Source: Vombatus ursinus | Lineage: Eukaryota > Chordata > Mammalia > Diprotodontia > Vombatidae | Assembly (NCBI RefSeq): GCF_900497805.2 | Contig: NW_020940358.1 | Span: 30,373,300-30,437,299, forward strand | Reading direction: 5' to 3' | DNA length: 64,000 nucleotides | Shown here: positions 58,701 to 63,054 of the stretch, piece after piece | Numbering within the stretch: position 1 is the stretch's first letter | Layout: each line of letters starts with the position of its first letter | Made by a program: the position numbers and the translations under genes | Notes under the pieces: model-generated | Told to the model about the DNA's origin: nothing | The model's database searches: none | Seen by the model: the letters and a program-made list of their open reading frames with translations, nothing else

Positions 58701-60494
58701 GTGTGAGTAGAATTGACCGGATTTGGCAACTGATTGGACGTGGTGGGGTGAGAGAGGAGGAGGATGAATCCAGGGTTCTGAACTTTGATGATGGGAAGTA
58801 TGTTAGTGTCTTTGACAAAAATAGGGAAGTTTGGAGCTGGGGGTAGATTTAGGAAGAAGAGTATGTGTTTTGTTGTGGACTTGCTGAGTTTGAGATACTT
58901 ATGGGCTATCCATTTGGAAATACGCAATCAACAGTAACAGTTCATGATATATGACTAGAGTACAGTAGAAACTAGGTCTGGATATATAGATCTGGAATTC
59001 CTCTGCATAGTGATGATAATTAAAACCATGGGAGCTGCCAATAGTATCAAGAGAAAGAGAGAAGAGAAGAAAATGTTCTGTACATGTTGAGCCAGAAAAG
59101 GAGAATGAGGAATAGGTACCACAGACAATTGAAGTCAGAAGGAGAGGAACGTTTTGGGGGAAACGATAAATTGTTTTTGATGTACTGAGTGAGCCTGGAG
59201 TCAAAAAGACCTGGATTCAAATCTGGCTCAGACACTTAACTAGCTAGCTCTGTGACCCTGGTAAACCACTTTAAATTCTTTCCTTCAGTTTCCTCTAATG
59301 TAAAATGGGGATAATAATAGCACCTACCTTCCTAGGGTTGTTGTCAGGATCATATGAGATAGTTGTAAAGCACTTGGTAGAATGCTTTGCACATAGTAAG
59401 TGCTATATATGTGTTAGCTTAAAAAAAAAGTTGGAGGAAATCACCTCCAGTAAATCACCAGGAAAGAGCTGTCCTAAGGGCAGACGATCCTGGGAACCTT
59501 TATATTCATTCCGTGAGTTGGGTTGTTGTTTTTTATAGAATCAGAGACTAAGTAGGGCCTCTCTGAGAACTAAATCAGAGGAAGCCTTCGATAGCAGAAC
59601 TGTGCCATGATTACATGCCATGCCAACTTGAGTCCCTTGTTTTCAGGGAGCTTTTCTTTTCTTTTTCTTTTTTTTTCTTTTCTTTCTTGGTGAGGCAAGT
59701 CAGGGTTAAGTGACTTGCCCAGGGTCACACAGCTAGCAAGTGTCAAGTGTCTGAGGTTGGATTTGAACTCAGGTCCTCCTGACTCCAAAGCCAGAGCTCT
59801 ATCCACTGCACCACCTAGCTTCCCTCAGGGAGCTTTTCTGATCCAATGGGTCAGCTGATTGATGGCCCAGTTTCACTCTTGCCCTAAAAAGCTGAACTGA
59901 ACATAATTCCCCAGCTGGCTTTGCAGCAGAGCTCTTTCTGTCACATAACCCAAATTTCACAAAATCTGGGAGCCAGGAGATACTAAGGGTTAGTCAGGCA
60001 TGTGAGTGAAGAAAAGAATACAGGTTCTGCTGGTACCCTTGATCCTTGTATCAGACCATTGTGGGCTTGGTGTTTTCTACGAATTTTAATACCTGGTGAC
60101 TTGTGAACACTTGTGTACTTTGCTGCTTGCAGCCATGTATAACTCGATGTTGCATGTGGTAACTTTCTTTTTTATTGAGTAGTTAAGAAATGAATGTTGT
60201 GTGGTAGGAATGAATGTTGACTGGCAGTCAGTTTCAAGGGAAACAGGAAAAACTTTGCCTTGAGTAGGATGTGGGTTTTAGGAAGGGTCCTGCTATAGGA
60301 ATCTGACTTGACTAGGTTTTTATGCTGCTTCCAAGAATGAGGCTATAGCTACTACCCTTAACTCCTGAATCCTCCACCTTACCCTTACCTTTCTTTCCTG
60401 AACTGTAGAACAAAGCCTTCTTTATTTTGGTTGGCTGAGTCTTGACTCTGTGTTTTCTTTCTTCCTCCTATAGCGATTGCCGCCAGCTCCTTGA
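24276..60494 (+). CDS. KANSL3: KANSL3, KAT8 regulatory NSL complex subunit 3 (21 coding exons)
   Basis: KANSL3 is a subunit of the nuclear NSL complex, in which KAT8/MOF acetylates histone H4 at active promoters; it also acts at spindle microtubules. Coding exons: 24276-24490, 27545-27715, 36031-36121, 36392-36577, 42990-43121, 43498-43614, 43913-44014, 44123-44194, 45018-45092, 45359-45516, 46292-46355, 46807-47007, 47561-47717, 49906-49983, 51713-51904, 52961-53045, 53558-53712, 55749-55858, 56181-56403, 56994-57127 and 60474-60494. They join in frame into 912 residues; the human protein, from memory, is about 904. Residues about 190-450 form an alpha/beta-hydrolase-like domain. GWNTG (352-356) stands at the nucleophile elbow and GADDN (434-438) where a catalytic His would be expected, so it is probably catalytically dead. 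A KKKKPRD basic patch (about 484) may serve nuclear import. Residues 500-912 are Ser/Thr/Pro/Gly-rich and probably disordered. The protein reads clearly as KANSL3 from start to stop, with no disabling change. Confidence 0.96.
24740..25270 (-). mobile_element. Old L1 3' fragment (minus) in KANSL3 intron 2
   Basis: The reversed 3' UTR starts at AAAAAAAAGTTTTATTGATG. Then come CCAAAAGGAGGGAGGTGTGT, TTCCTGGTTCTACTTACTTT and a reversed ORF2 end (CACAAAAAATGTACTATGAA). It is clearly older than the 48.2 kb copy. Confidence 0.7.
25325..25500 (+). mobile_element. MIR-like SINE
   Basis: TTCTGGATTTGGAATCACAA, then GACATTGGGCAAGGTACTTA and GGATTAGATGATCTCTGAGG follow the MIR order. Confidence 0.65.
25501..26759. 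other. Intron 2 sequence, largely unassigned
   Basis: No exon or RNA gene is seen. It contains an imperfect (AAT)n run at about 26344-26385 and a poly(T) at 26295-26308. Short open frames here have no domain. Confidence 0.35.
26760..27200. repeat. Possible old LTR-type or other dispersed repeat, unassigned
   Basis: Composition and the opening TGTTATGGGCTGGCC at 26759 suggest an inserted element, but no duplication, polyadenylation signal or family could be shown. The call is weak. Confidence 0.25.
27545..27715 (+). CDS. KANSL3: KANSL3 exon 3, residues 72-128
   Basis: The acceptor ...TTTGTAG precedes TGAGGCAGAC. It encodes [20 protein letters not shown] and the [20 protein letters not shown] block. 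The donor CAG|GTAGG follows 27715. Confidence 0.95.
27890..28190 (+). mobile_element. MIR-like SINE
   Basis: GCAAGTCGTTTAGTTTCTCT, TAGTTTCTTCATCTGTAAAA and GAGGATCAAATGAGATAATG are MIR 3' blocks. A second partial copy of the last block follows at about 28110-28150. Confidence 0.65.
28580..29440 (+). mobile_element. L2 LINE 3' end in KANSL3 intron 3, split by an L1
   Basis: CAAATACAAACTCCTCTGTT, CTACTTGCTGTTCCCCACAT and TCCAACTCAAGTGGCATCCT mark L2. After the L1 piece the tail resumes with AACTTCTTGAGGCACTAATT and TAATAAATATTTGTTGAATG. Confidence 0.8.
29069..29336 (-). mobile_element. 5'-truncated L1 (minus) inserted in the L2 tail
   Basis: This is reversed L1 3' UTR (GTTAATTAATTTATTTTGAT; ATATTTTCACATTAGTGATG). 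Flanks TAGAATGAAAACCTT (29054-29068) and TAGAATAAAAACTT (29337-29350) form an imperfect duplication. Confidence 0.75.
29441..29994. other. Intron 3 unassigned
   Basis: No exon is seen. The sequence around 29480-29930 may be an old repeat (CTAATGCCTTCTTGGTTCTG), but no family was assigned. Confidence 0.3.
29995..30730 (-). mobile_element. Old L1 fragment (minus)
   Basis: The reversed 3' UTR and ORF2 end contain CTATAAATATTCTTGTACAT, GGTCAAAGGCACAATTTAGT and CAACTCACAGTTCCATCAAC. These are the reversed PFDPA and MHCWW-type coding region. The frames are broken. Confidence 0.75.
30731..31084. other. Intron 3 unassigned
   Basis: I see nothing identifiable in this stretch. Confidence 0.3.
31090..31362 (-). 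mobile_element. MIR-like SINE (minus)
   Basis: TTATTAAGTGCCCGCTATCT, CACAGCAATCCTATGAGATA, GTTACATAGCTAGTCAGTAT and GATTTGAACTTGAGTCTTCC follow the reversed MIR order, ending in a tRNA-like head CTGTGCCACCTCATTGCC. Confidence 0.7.
31363..31696. other. Intron 3 unassigned
   Basis: A/T-rich sequence with no recognised feature. Confidence 0.3.
31700..31736. repeat. C11-T26 homopolymer junction
   Basis: Eleven C residues (31700-31710) run directly into twenty-six T residues (31711-31736). The pyrimidine strand is unbroken over 37 bases. Confidence 0.9.
31737..33105. other. Intron 3, mostly unassigned, with a MIR-like trace
   Basis: A MIR-like trace lies at about 32785-32900 (TTGGCCATGTAACTCTGGGC). 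Short frames at 32001-32268 are featureless. No exon is seen. Confidence 0.35.
33110..33430 (-). mobile_element. Old L1 ORF2 fragment (minus)
   Basis: GAATGACTTGAACCAATTCA, CAATTGTCACTTTTTTCTTT and ATATCCTTTGACCTTTTATC are reversed L1 ORF2 segments, degraded. They could continue the copy at 29995-30730. Confidence 0.65.
33450..33690 (+). mobile_element. MIR-like SINE
   Basis: GTTTGAATCTTGCCTCAGTT, CTTCATCTGTAAAATGGGGG, GAGGATTAAATAAGATGATC and CATGTAGTAGGAGCTTAATA give the MIR order with its 3' end. Confidence 0.75.
33985..34215 (+). mobile_element. MIR-like SINE
   Basis: GCATAGTGGAAAGAATACTG, TAACCTTGGGTGAATCACTT and CATAAAATGGGATTATAATC follow the MIR order. Confidence 0.7.
34600..35915 (+). 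mobile_element. Long L2 LINE copy in KANSL3 intron 3
   Basis: L2 blocks occur in order over 1.3 kb: GTAGTATTTGATACTATTGA, CTTGGTGACCTCTTCAGTTC, CAGGCCCTCATCACCTTAAT, AAAGCACAAGATTGACCATG and CCATGCCTGGAATGATCTCC. The 3' tail GTGTCCAGCATAGTACTTTA ending in GCTTAATAAGTGCTTGTTGG follows. A 197-codon open frame on the + strand (34836-35429) is a remnant or chance frame of this LINE, not a host gene. Confidence 0.85.
36031..36121 (+). CDS. KANSL3: KANSL3 exon 4, residues 129-159
   Basis: The acceptor TTCTTCTCCAG precedes GACTGGTTGG. It encodes [20 protein letters not shown] and [10 protein letters not shown]. The donor GGG|GTAAGT follows. Confidence 0.95.
36392..36577 (+). CDS. KANSL3: KANSL3 exon 5, residues 160-221
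   Basis: It encodes [20 protein letters not shown] and [20 protein letters not shown]. It ends ...GGGAAG|GTAAGG in phase 0. Open sequence continues into the intron to 36703 but is not part of the spliced protein. Confidence 0.95.
36578..37150. other. Intron 5 start, unassigned
   Basis: No exon or repeat was recognised with confidence. Confidence 0.3.
37150..37625 (-). mobile_element. Old L1 3' UTR pieces (minus)
   Basis: CCAAAAGGAGGGAGATGCAT (about 37376-37395) and GATTCTGTATGAAACTGTGA (about 37551-37570) recur in the copies at 24.7 and 54.0 kb. Degraded. Confidence 0.5.
37640..38105 (-). mobile_element. L2-type or related LINE 3' region (minus)
   Basis: AATATTTACTATGTATGGGG, GTGCTAGGCCTTGGGAATTC and TTGAATTGGGCCTTAAAGGA are reversed L2/CR1-like blocks. 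Confidence 0.55.
38106..38540. other. Intron 5 unassigned
   Basis: No feature recognised. Confidence 0.25.
38545..38712 (+). mobile_element. MIR-like SINE
   Basis: TGACTTTGGAATCAAGACCT, CTATGTGACCTTGGGCAAAT and ACTAGATGGCTTCCAAAAAC give the MIR order. Confidence 0.7.
38722..39130 (-). mobile_element. L2 LINE fragment (minus)
   Basis: CAACTATTTATTAAGCTTCT, TTGTTGCTGGGGATGCACAT, TCTCAGGGAGTTTAAGTTCT and AATTTAGGAGAGAGGGCACT are in the reversed L2 order. Confidence 0.75.
39131..39744. other. Intron 5 unassigned
   Basis: No exon or confident repeat; A/T-rich. Confidence 0.3.
39745..39910 (+). mobile_element. MIR-like SINE
   Basis: GTAGTGGAAAGAGTTCTGAA, GGAAGACCTGGGTTCAAATG and ATGATCAGGTCATTTAACCT give the MIR head and core. 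Confidence 0.7.
39955..40660 (-). mobile_element. L2 LINE fragment (minus)
   Basis: GCTTACATTCTAACAGGAGA, GAGAGGGAGGGCACTGGCAG, CATGGTCAGATCTGTACTTA and AGCTGTTGCAGTAATCTAGG are reversed L2 blocks in order over 0.7 kb. Confidence 0.8.
40661..41087. other. Intron 5 unassigned
   Basis: No feature recognised. Confidence 0.25.
41088..41330 (-). mobile_element. CORE-SINE with RTE-type tail (minus)
   Basis: The reversed tail (TTTTCATGACCCTGTTTGGG), TGGTTTGCCATTTCCTTCTC, the core GGTGATACAGCTAGTAAATG and the reversed head TGTGCCACCTACCTGCC are all present. Confidence 0.85.
41625..41771 (-). mobile_element. tRNA-derived SINE (minus) with 12-bp TSD
   Basis: The poly(T) start, GACTTGCCCAGGGTCACACA and the end CACCACCTAGCTGCCCC make a well preserved copy. 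CCTTACAATCTT flanks it at 41613-41624 and 41772-41783. Confidence 0.9.
41820..42030 (-). mobile_element. MIR-like SINE (minus)
   Basis: AGATAAAGAAACTGAGGCCC, AAATGACTTGCTTGAAGTCA and GGATTTGAACTCAGATTTTC give the reversed MIR order. Confidence 0.7.
42031..42989. other. Intron 5 end, unassigned
   Basis: An open frame at 42137-42418 has no recognisable domain. The polypyrimidine tract before 42990 is the exon 6 acceptor. Confidence 0.35.
42990..43121 (+). CDS. KANSL3: KANSL3 exon 6, residues 222-265
   Basis: It encodes [20 protein letters not shown], then [20 protein letters not shown]. The donor CCA|GTAAGC follows. Confidence 0.95.
43150..43275 (-). mobile_element. L1 3' UTR stub (minus)
   Basis: AAAGTTTTATTGATGCCTTT is the same start as the 24.74 kb copy. 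It ends after AAAGAAAACTGACGCAACAA. Confidence 0.55.
43498..43614 (+). CDS. KANSL3: KANSL3 exon 7, residues 266-304
   Basis: It encodes [20 protein letters not shown] and [15 protein letters not shown], near the start of the alpha/beta-hydrolase-like core. Donor AAG|GTATAT. Confidence 0.95.
43913..44014 (+). CDS. KANSL3: KANSL3 exon 8, residues 305-338
   Basis: It encodes [20 protein letters not shown] and [14 protein letters not shown]. Donor GAG|GTAAGA. Confidence 0.95.
44123..44194 (+). CDS. KANSL3: KANSL3 exon 9, residues 339-362 (pseudo-nucleophile elbow)
   Basis: It encodes [25 protein letters not shown] at 44162-44176 occupies the place of the GxSxG nucleophile elbow, with Asn where Ser would be. 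Donor CAC|GTAAGT. Confidence 0.95.
44195..45017. other. KANSL3 intron 9, unassigned apart from a faint L2 tail
   Basis: Positions about 44822-44870 (AATTCAGCAAGCATTTATTA) resemble a reversed L2/MIR start. An open frame at 44579-44866 has no recognised domain. Confidence 0.35.
45018..45092 (+). CDS. KANSL3: KANSL3 exon 10, residues 363-387
   Basis: It encodes [20 protein letters not shown] then DGPRG, a core strand and loop of the hydrolase-like fold. Donor GGG|GTAAGG. Confidence 0.95.
45359..45516 (+). CDS. KANSL3: KANSL3 exon 11, residues 388-439 (missing catalytic His)
   Basis: It encodes [20 protein letters not shown] and, at the end, [11 protein letters not shown]. In active relatives the last loop usually has GADH; here it is GADD (45497-45508). 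The donor is CAG|GTGGGC. Confidence 0.95.
45655..45905 (+). mobile_element. CORE-SINE with RTE-type tail, in intron 11
   Basis: The head GGGCAGTTAGGTGGCCCAGT, the core ACTAGCTGTGTGACCCTGGG and the tail GAGGAAATGGCAAATCACTC are present, with a degraded RTE-type end (AGGATCATGACTGTAAAAAG). Confidence 0.85.
45950..46140 (+). mobile_element. MIR-like SINE
   Basis: AGCATGGAACTGTGAGTGGG, TTGGACTTGATGGGCTCTGA and GTCTCTTTCAGCTCTAGAAT give the MIR order. Confidence 0.65.
46292..46355 (+). CDS. KANSL3: KANSL3 exon 12, residues 440-461
   Basis: It encodes [20 protein letters not shown] then Q, joined to the CTCAG of exon 11 to make Arg. Donor CAG|GTAAAC. Confidence 0.95.
46356..46806. other. KANSL3 intron 12
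   Basis: A Lys/Arg-rich open frame runs from the exon into the intron (46266-46721), but it reads A/G-rich low-complexity sequence and no domain. No repeat family was assigned. Confidence 0.5.
46807..47007 (+). CDS. KANSL3: KANSL3 exon 13, residues 462-528
   Basis: It encodes [20 protein letters not shown], then [20 protein letters not shown] (a basic patch, possible nuclear localisation signal) and a Pro/Ser-rich end. Donor GAG|GTAATG. Confidence 0.95.
47095..47290 (+). mobile_element. MIR-like SINE
   Basis: GTGGAAAGAACACTGGATTT, TATCTTGAGCAAGTTACCTA and TTTCTCATTTGTAAAATGAA give the MIR order, ending at TCTTTTCTAGCC. Confidence 0.7.
47561..47717 (+). CDS. KANSL3: KANSL3 exon 14, residues 529-580
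   Basis: It encodes [20 protein letters not shown] and [19 protein letters not shown]. It ends CAAG|GTACAT in phase 1, which can join exon 15 or exon 16 without a frame change. Confidence 0.95.
47718..48188. other. Intron 14, unassigned part
   Basis: No exon is seen. Open frame 47940-48146 is featureless. Confidence 0.3.
48206..48997 (-). mobile_element. 5'-truncated young L1 (minus) with 17-bp TSD
   Basis: 792 bp of L1 end in antisense to KANSL3. On the minus strand ORF2 is open for the last 136 codons (48573-48983: [20 protein letters not shown] and onward, ending VTATLCYD). TGGTGGGAAGGATTTTT flanks it at 48189-48205 and 48998-49014, exactly duplicated. This is probably the youngest L1 piece in the gene. 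Confidence 0.9.
49015..49905. other. Intron 14, remainder, unassigned
   Basis: No exon or repeat recognised. The region before 49906 has a weak polypyrimidine tract (TTCTTTCTGATTCATTCCAG), consistent with regulated use of exon 15. Confidence 0.35.
49906..49983 (+). CDS. KANSL3: KANSL3 exon 15 (probable cassette), residues 581-606
   Basis: 78 nt, phase 1 on both sides, encoding [20 protein letters not shown] then TSSCLF. Skipping it keeps the frame because exon 14 plus exon 16 gives QVPISS. From memory, human KANSL3 isoforms differ by this segment. Donor TTTG|GTGAGT. Confidence 0.9.
49984..51712. other. KANSL3 intron 15
   Basis: A long T/C-rich stretch at about 50110-50400 gives misleading Ser/Phe/Leu open frames in several frames. 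A poly(T) lies at about 50491-50503. The rest, to 51712, is unassigned. No exon is seen. Confidence 0.4.
51713..51904 (+). CDS. KANSL3: KANSL3 exon 16, residues 607-670, with GC donor
   Basis: It encodes [20 protein letters not shown] and [20 protein letters not shown]. The reading frame demands a phase-1 end at GAG G|GCAAGT, so the 5' splice site at 51905 is GC, followed by consensus AAGT. Confidence 0.9.
52180..52748 (+). mobile_element. L2 LINE 3' end in intron 16
   Basis: TAATATTCCTAAAGGACAGA, GGCTTCCTTTACCTCTAGGA, TGCCATCTACTGTCTGAAAC and the tail AATGTAAGTTCTTTGAGGAC ending in TTAATAAATACTCTTTGAAT are in L2 order. Confidence 0.85.
52749..52850 (-). mobile_element. MIR-like fragment (minus)
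   Basis: CATGGTCACGTAGTTAGTAA and GACTTGAAACTAGGCCTTCT match the reversed MIR core. It abuts the L2 tail. Confidence 0.6.
52961..53045 (+). CDS. KANSL3: KANSL3 exon 17, residues 671-698
   Basis: The acceptor TTGTTGTGCAG precedes TTTCAGGAGG. It encodes [20 protein letters not shown] and TGLLTTA. An internal alternative AG at 52965-52966 would also keep the frame (three codon positions become one). Donor CAA|GTGAGT. Confidence 0.9.
53558..53712 (+). CDS. KANSL3: KANSL3 exon 18, residues 699-750
   Basis: It encodes [40 protein letters not shown] and the [10 protein letters not shown] end. The SGGHCVAA stretch seems extra compared with the human protein as remembered. Donor CAG|GTACTT. Confidence 0.92.
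53713..53960. other. Start of intron 18
   Basis: Open sequence continues past the exon to 53909, but it is intronic by splice fit. Nothing else is seen. Confidence 0.4.
53962..55075 (-). mobile_element. Old L1 fragment (minus) in intron 18
   Basis: It runs from the reversed 3' UTR (GAATAAAACTATGAATTTCC; CTGGATGTGGATAGCATCTT) to reversed ORF2 coding (GGTATTGCTGGGTCAAAGGG; CAAAATGGTTGGATTAGTTT; TTTGACCATTTGTCAGTAGG). On the minus strand short frames such as [20 protein letters not shown] (54830-55054) are L1 ORF2 remnants. It is about 1.1 kb and clearly degraded. Confidence 0.8.
55187..55369. mobile_element. hAT-type MITE with long inverted arms
   Basis: About 183 bp that folds on itself. The left arm CAGGGGTGGGGAATCTGTGG...TCTAGGTCCTCAGGTG pairs with the right arm CACTTGAGGACCTAGAGGGC...TTCTCCACTTC. 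The spacer is about 40 bp. TGGTTGTG lies on both sides (55179-55186, 55370-55377), the 8-bp duplication expected for hAT elements. Confidence 0.75.
55749..55858 (+). CDS. KANSL3: KANSL3 exon 19, residues 751-787
   Basis: It encodes [20 protein letters not shown] and [16 protein letters not shown]. The acceptor is TTCTCCCAG and the donor CAG|GTAAGT. Confidence 0.95.
55940..56090 (-). mobile_element. MIR-like fragment (minus)
   Basis: GCATTTGTGTAGTGCTTACT, GTGCCAAGCACTTTACAGTT and CAACAATCCTGATGAGGACT match the reversed MIR 3' part. Confidence 0.65.
56181..56403 (+). CDS. KANSL3: KANSL3 exon 20, residues 788-861
   Basis: It encodes [40 protein letters not shown] and [20 protein letters not shown], the conserved C-terminal block. 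Donor GCAG|GTGAGT. Confidence 0.96.
56404..56993. other. KANSL3 intron 20, unassigned
   Basis: A MIR-like trace (GGACTAGATGATCTCTGAGG, about 56770-56790) is the only recognisable feature. Confidence 0.35.
56994..57127 (+). CDS. KANSL3: KANSL3 exon 21, residues 862-906
   Basis: It encodes [20 protein letters not shown] and [20 protein letters not shown]. Donor CAG|GTGAGT. Confidence 0.95.
57128..58005. other. Intron 21, first part, unassigned
   Basis: No exon or named repeat recognised. Confidence 0.3.
58008..59175 (-). mobile_element. Long L2-type LINE copy (minus) in intron 21
   Basis: Reversed L2 blocks occur in order over about 1.1 kb: GTGTGCCAGGTGCTATGCTA, TTGAGGTGAGCTTTGAAAGA, TGGGAAATAAAACAACAGGA, GACCAATTAAACTGTTGCAG, GATTGGACGTGGTGGGGTGA and further into the 5' part. 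Frames here are remnants of the LINE. Confidence 0.75.
59176..59425 (+). mobile_element. MIR-related SINE
   Basis: GGATTCAAATCTGGCTCAGA, ATGTAAAATGGGGATAATAA, GATCATATGAGATAGTTGTA and CACATAGTAAGTGCTATATA give a complete MIR-like 3' half. Confidence 0.75.
59658..59824 (-). mobile_element. tRNA-derived SINE (minus) with 15-bp TSD
   Basis: A T/C-rich tail, GACTTGCCCAGGGTCACACA and CACCACCTAGCTTCCC are present. TCAGGGAGCTTTTCT is duplicated exactly at 59643-59657 and 59825-59839, which marks a rather recent insertion. Confidence 0.9.
59840..60473. other. Intron 21, last part
   Basis: No repeat recognised. It ends in the acceptor TCTTTCTTCCTCCTATAG for exon 22. Confidence 0.4.
60474..60494 (+). 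CDS. KANSL3: KANSL3 last coding exon (exon 22), residues 907-912 and stop
   Basis: CGATTGCCGCCAGCTCCTTG then A encodes RLPPAP and TGA. This is the conserved KANSL3 C-terminus, which confirms the last junction. Confidence 0.93.
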   Translation, partial: RLPPAP

Positions 60495-63050
60495 AGGCGC
60501 CTGTGTAACATTTCCACTCTCATCGTCTGTGATGGCTGCCTTCCAACAAGCCCACAGGCACACAGACTGCTTTGTGATGTTGCCTGCCTTCTTGAAGACT
60601 TCCTTTGAGACTGTCGTCCTTGTTTGCCTGCTCAATCATCAAGGATAGGCATCTGAGTCTTATAGAGCCATGGGGCTAACCTCACTATTCAGCAAATGCA
60701 ATACCATTCTCTGGGAACCGCAGATTTTGGCCTCCAGGCCACTCACTTCTCCTCTTCCCTTCCTTGCCCCACCCTCAATCCCACTTTAATGCAGCAGATA
60801 GCTATACCACTGGGGCTTGCGCGCTTTATAGGCATTATCACCACATGGGATTAGGAGCTCTAATTCTCGGAGAGGAAAAAGCTTCTTTCCCTTCAGTAGG
60901 GTTACTAAGATCAAAATAAACAAAAAAAGGATTAGAGGAGAGAAAGCCTAGCCTTCTGACCCTACATATGGTCATGAAGGCATCCTGGCAGTTTTTCTTT
61001 ACAGTATCTTAGTGTATAGGGCAATAAACCCAACACAGCTCTCTGATCTAGAAGTCAAACCAGGATCCCTAGAGACCTGAAGACTTGTTTTCAAATCTGT
61101 CATAATGAAGGTGATGAGGACTCGTTGAAATCTCTAGGCCCTTCTGATGCAACTCATCTGTCTGCTGAGTAAGAAGCAGCACCTGTGAGATGAGGATAGT
61201 GCCCCCCAAGGCCTATTTCATTTCACTGTCCATTGGCTACTCCCAGTAGGTAGAGGTCTAGCAAGTGAGGAGGGACTGCAGAGGAGGAAGTAAATAATGG
61301 AACAGCCCAAGTGAGCAGTAGGAGGCAAGTTAACTAACATGATTTGTTCTTGTGCTTTGCATCCCATTCAGCTCAAGCATTGATGTTTGTGTGAGTTGTG
61401 GGGGACAGGCTATTAAGCCTCAGGAACTATTGGGTCAAATGAATCAGAATAGGGATTGTTACCCATATTTAGCAAAGAGAATGAAAGAAACCAAGGTAAT
61501 CTCTGCTACCTGGGTGCTATGGAGTTTAGCCCAACATGCCAAATTCTGGACACCTCATGAAATGTGTGGGAGTTAGGAGTGCCACTCCTTTCTCATCTTC
61601 TCGGTGGCTACTTTTTTTCTCATCTGGAAATTGGGGATTATTAGCCCTAGACATAGTTAAGTAGCCAAGTGATGACTGTCAGGCCCAGATCAGTAAGCAG
61701 AAAGGTCTCTGGGGAAGTTTCATGTTGGAAATGGAGACCCTTCTTCCTAAATACTTCACACTGGAAAGAGATTTAGGTTTGATAGGTTATCTTGTCTTCT
61801 TCTTCAACCTCTCTAACAAATTGAAGTGAACTTGGGAGGGGGAGGGAACCAGTCTTTTAATGTTCCAGCCAAGCAGCTGACCTAGTTATTTAGTTGTTGC
61901 AGGTGGTGGTGGGGAAGTTTACATCCATTGGTATAGTCTGCCAGGTGGAGGTTGGTGTTTCTGGTGTCTGTGTGCCTGTCAGACTGAGAGTGTGTCAACT
62001 CCACTGAATTAGTCTCTGCTTTTCCTTTGGAAAGGAGTCCTCCAGAACAGTTTTCAGTTGGCCTCTCAGTGACATGGCACATGCAGAGGGTCCATTCTCT
62101 CTCAGGCTGCTGTGTAGCAAGCAGGACCTGCAGTTTTGCTCATATTTTGTTAACACCGGAGCTCACGGTGCTCTTCAGGTGTGCGGGTTATGCTCTAAAC
62201 TCCTGGTAGCACTGAAATGCTGAACTAGCAGAAGGCAAACTGTAGGAGCATTTGATGGGAACAGGCAGAAATCCTAAGTGTACTTCCTTGGGGACAAGTA
62301 TAAAGCAGGAGATTTAGGTGACAGTGATCCAGACTATTTAGAATTGGTTTCTAAGCTAACTATCCCTTCCGTTTATGACCCAGGAAAGATCTATAAGTTG
62401 TTGGAGACTGTTCCTGACGTAATTAGCTCAGGGTACTGCTGGAGCCAAAAAGTTCAATCAAATGATGAGCACATTTCTGGACAGAAGAGCAAACAAACCA
62501 GCACATCACTCCCACTGCAGAACTGATTTGTCTGTATATGGACAGTATCTTCTGTGTTTCTTGTTGCCATAGCTTGAGAAAGACATGACAGAACTAGAGA
62601 AGAGTATCATAGGTTTGATATAAAAATTCGTGTTCTCCAGGTTGGAGAGCAAAGTTAAAAATATGACAGTTGAAGTCTATAATATTGTAAAGAGTGAATG
62701 TGAATTTGTACTCCAGAATTGTCAGAAGAGTAGACTTCTTTTAAAGCTGGAATGGAATGATCAAAAGCAAGTGCCCTTTAGCACAATGCAGAGTAAGCTT
62801 AAGGAATTTGTTACTGTATCTAAGTGGTAGTCCTCGCATAGGTAATTGGGGATCAGGAATAGCTTAGGTAAATGCATAGAAGATAGGTCTATTGTGTCAT
62901 TAAAGAAGATAAGAAGTGCTTTGGAGGGCTTCCCTCAACACTGAGGGAACATCATTGAGAAGAGCATGGACCCTGGCTGGGAGATGGGGCTGACCTGATG
63001 TGGCAGTTCTTAAGTCCTTTTAACAATAAACCGTGGCGTGCTGCTGACTT
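60495..63050 (+). other. KANSL3: KANSL3 3' UTR (probable)
   Basis: Largely repeat-free sequence after the stop codon, as expected of a 3' UTR. Candidate poly(A) signals AATAAA lie at 60915-60920, 61023-61028 and 63025-63030. The last, followed by T-rich sequence after about 20 bases, looks the most convincing and gives a 3' UTR of about 2.5 kb. Open frames inside (62278-62526, 62630-62830) show no known domain. Confidence 0.6.
63025..63030 (+). terminator. KANSL3: Probable KANSL3 polyadenylation signal
   Basis: AATAAA in TTTTAACAATAAACCGTGG, with a T-rich downstream element (TTATTTTTTG) about 25 bases later. The site beyond it is an old repeat, which supports a transcript end here. Confidence 0.5.
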
Positions 63051-63054
63051 ATTT

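Noticed and set aside
62278-62830. Two open frames (82 and 66 codons) near the KANSL3 3' end
   Set aside because: They lie in the probable 3' UTR, lie in different frames, and show no known domain. Kept only as part of the UTR entry.
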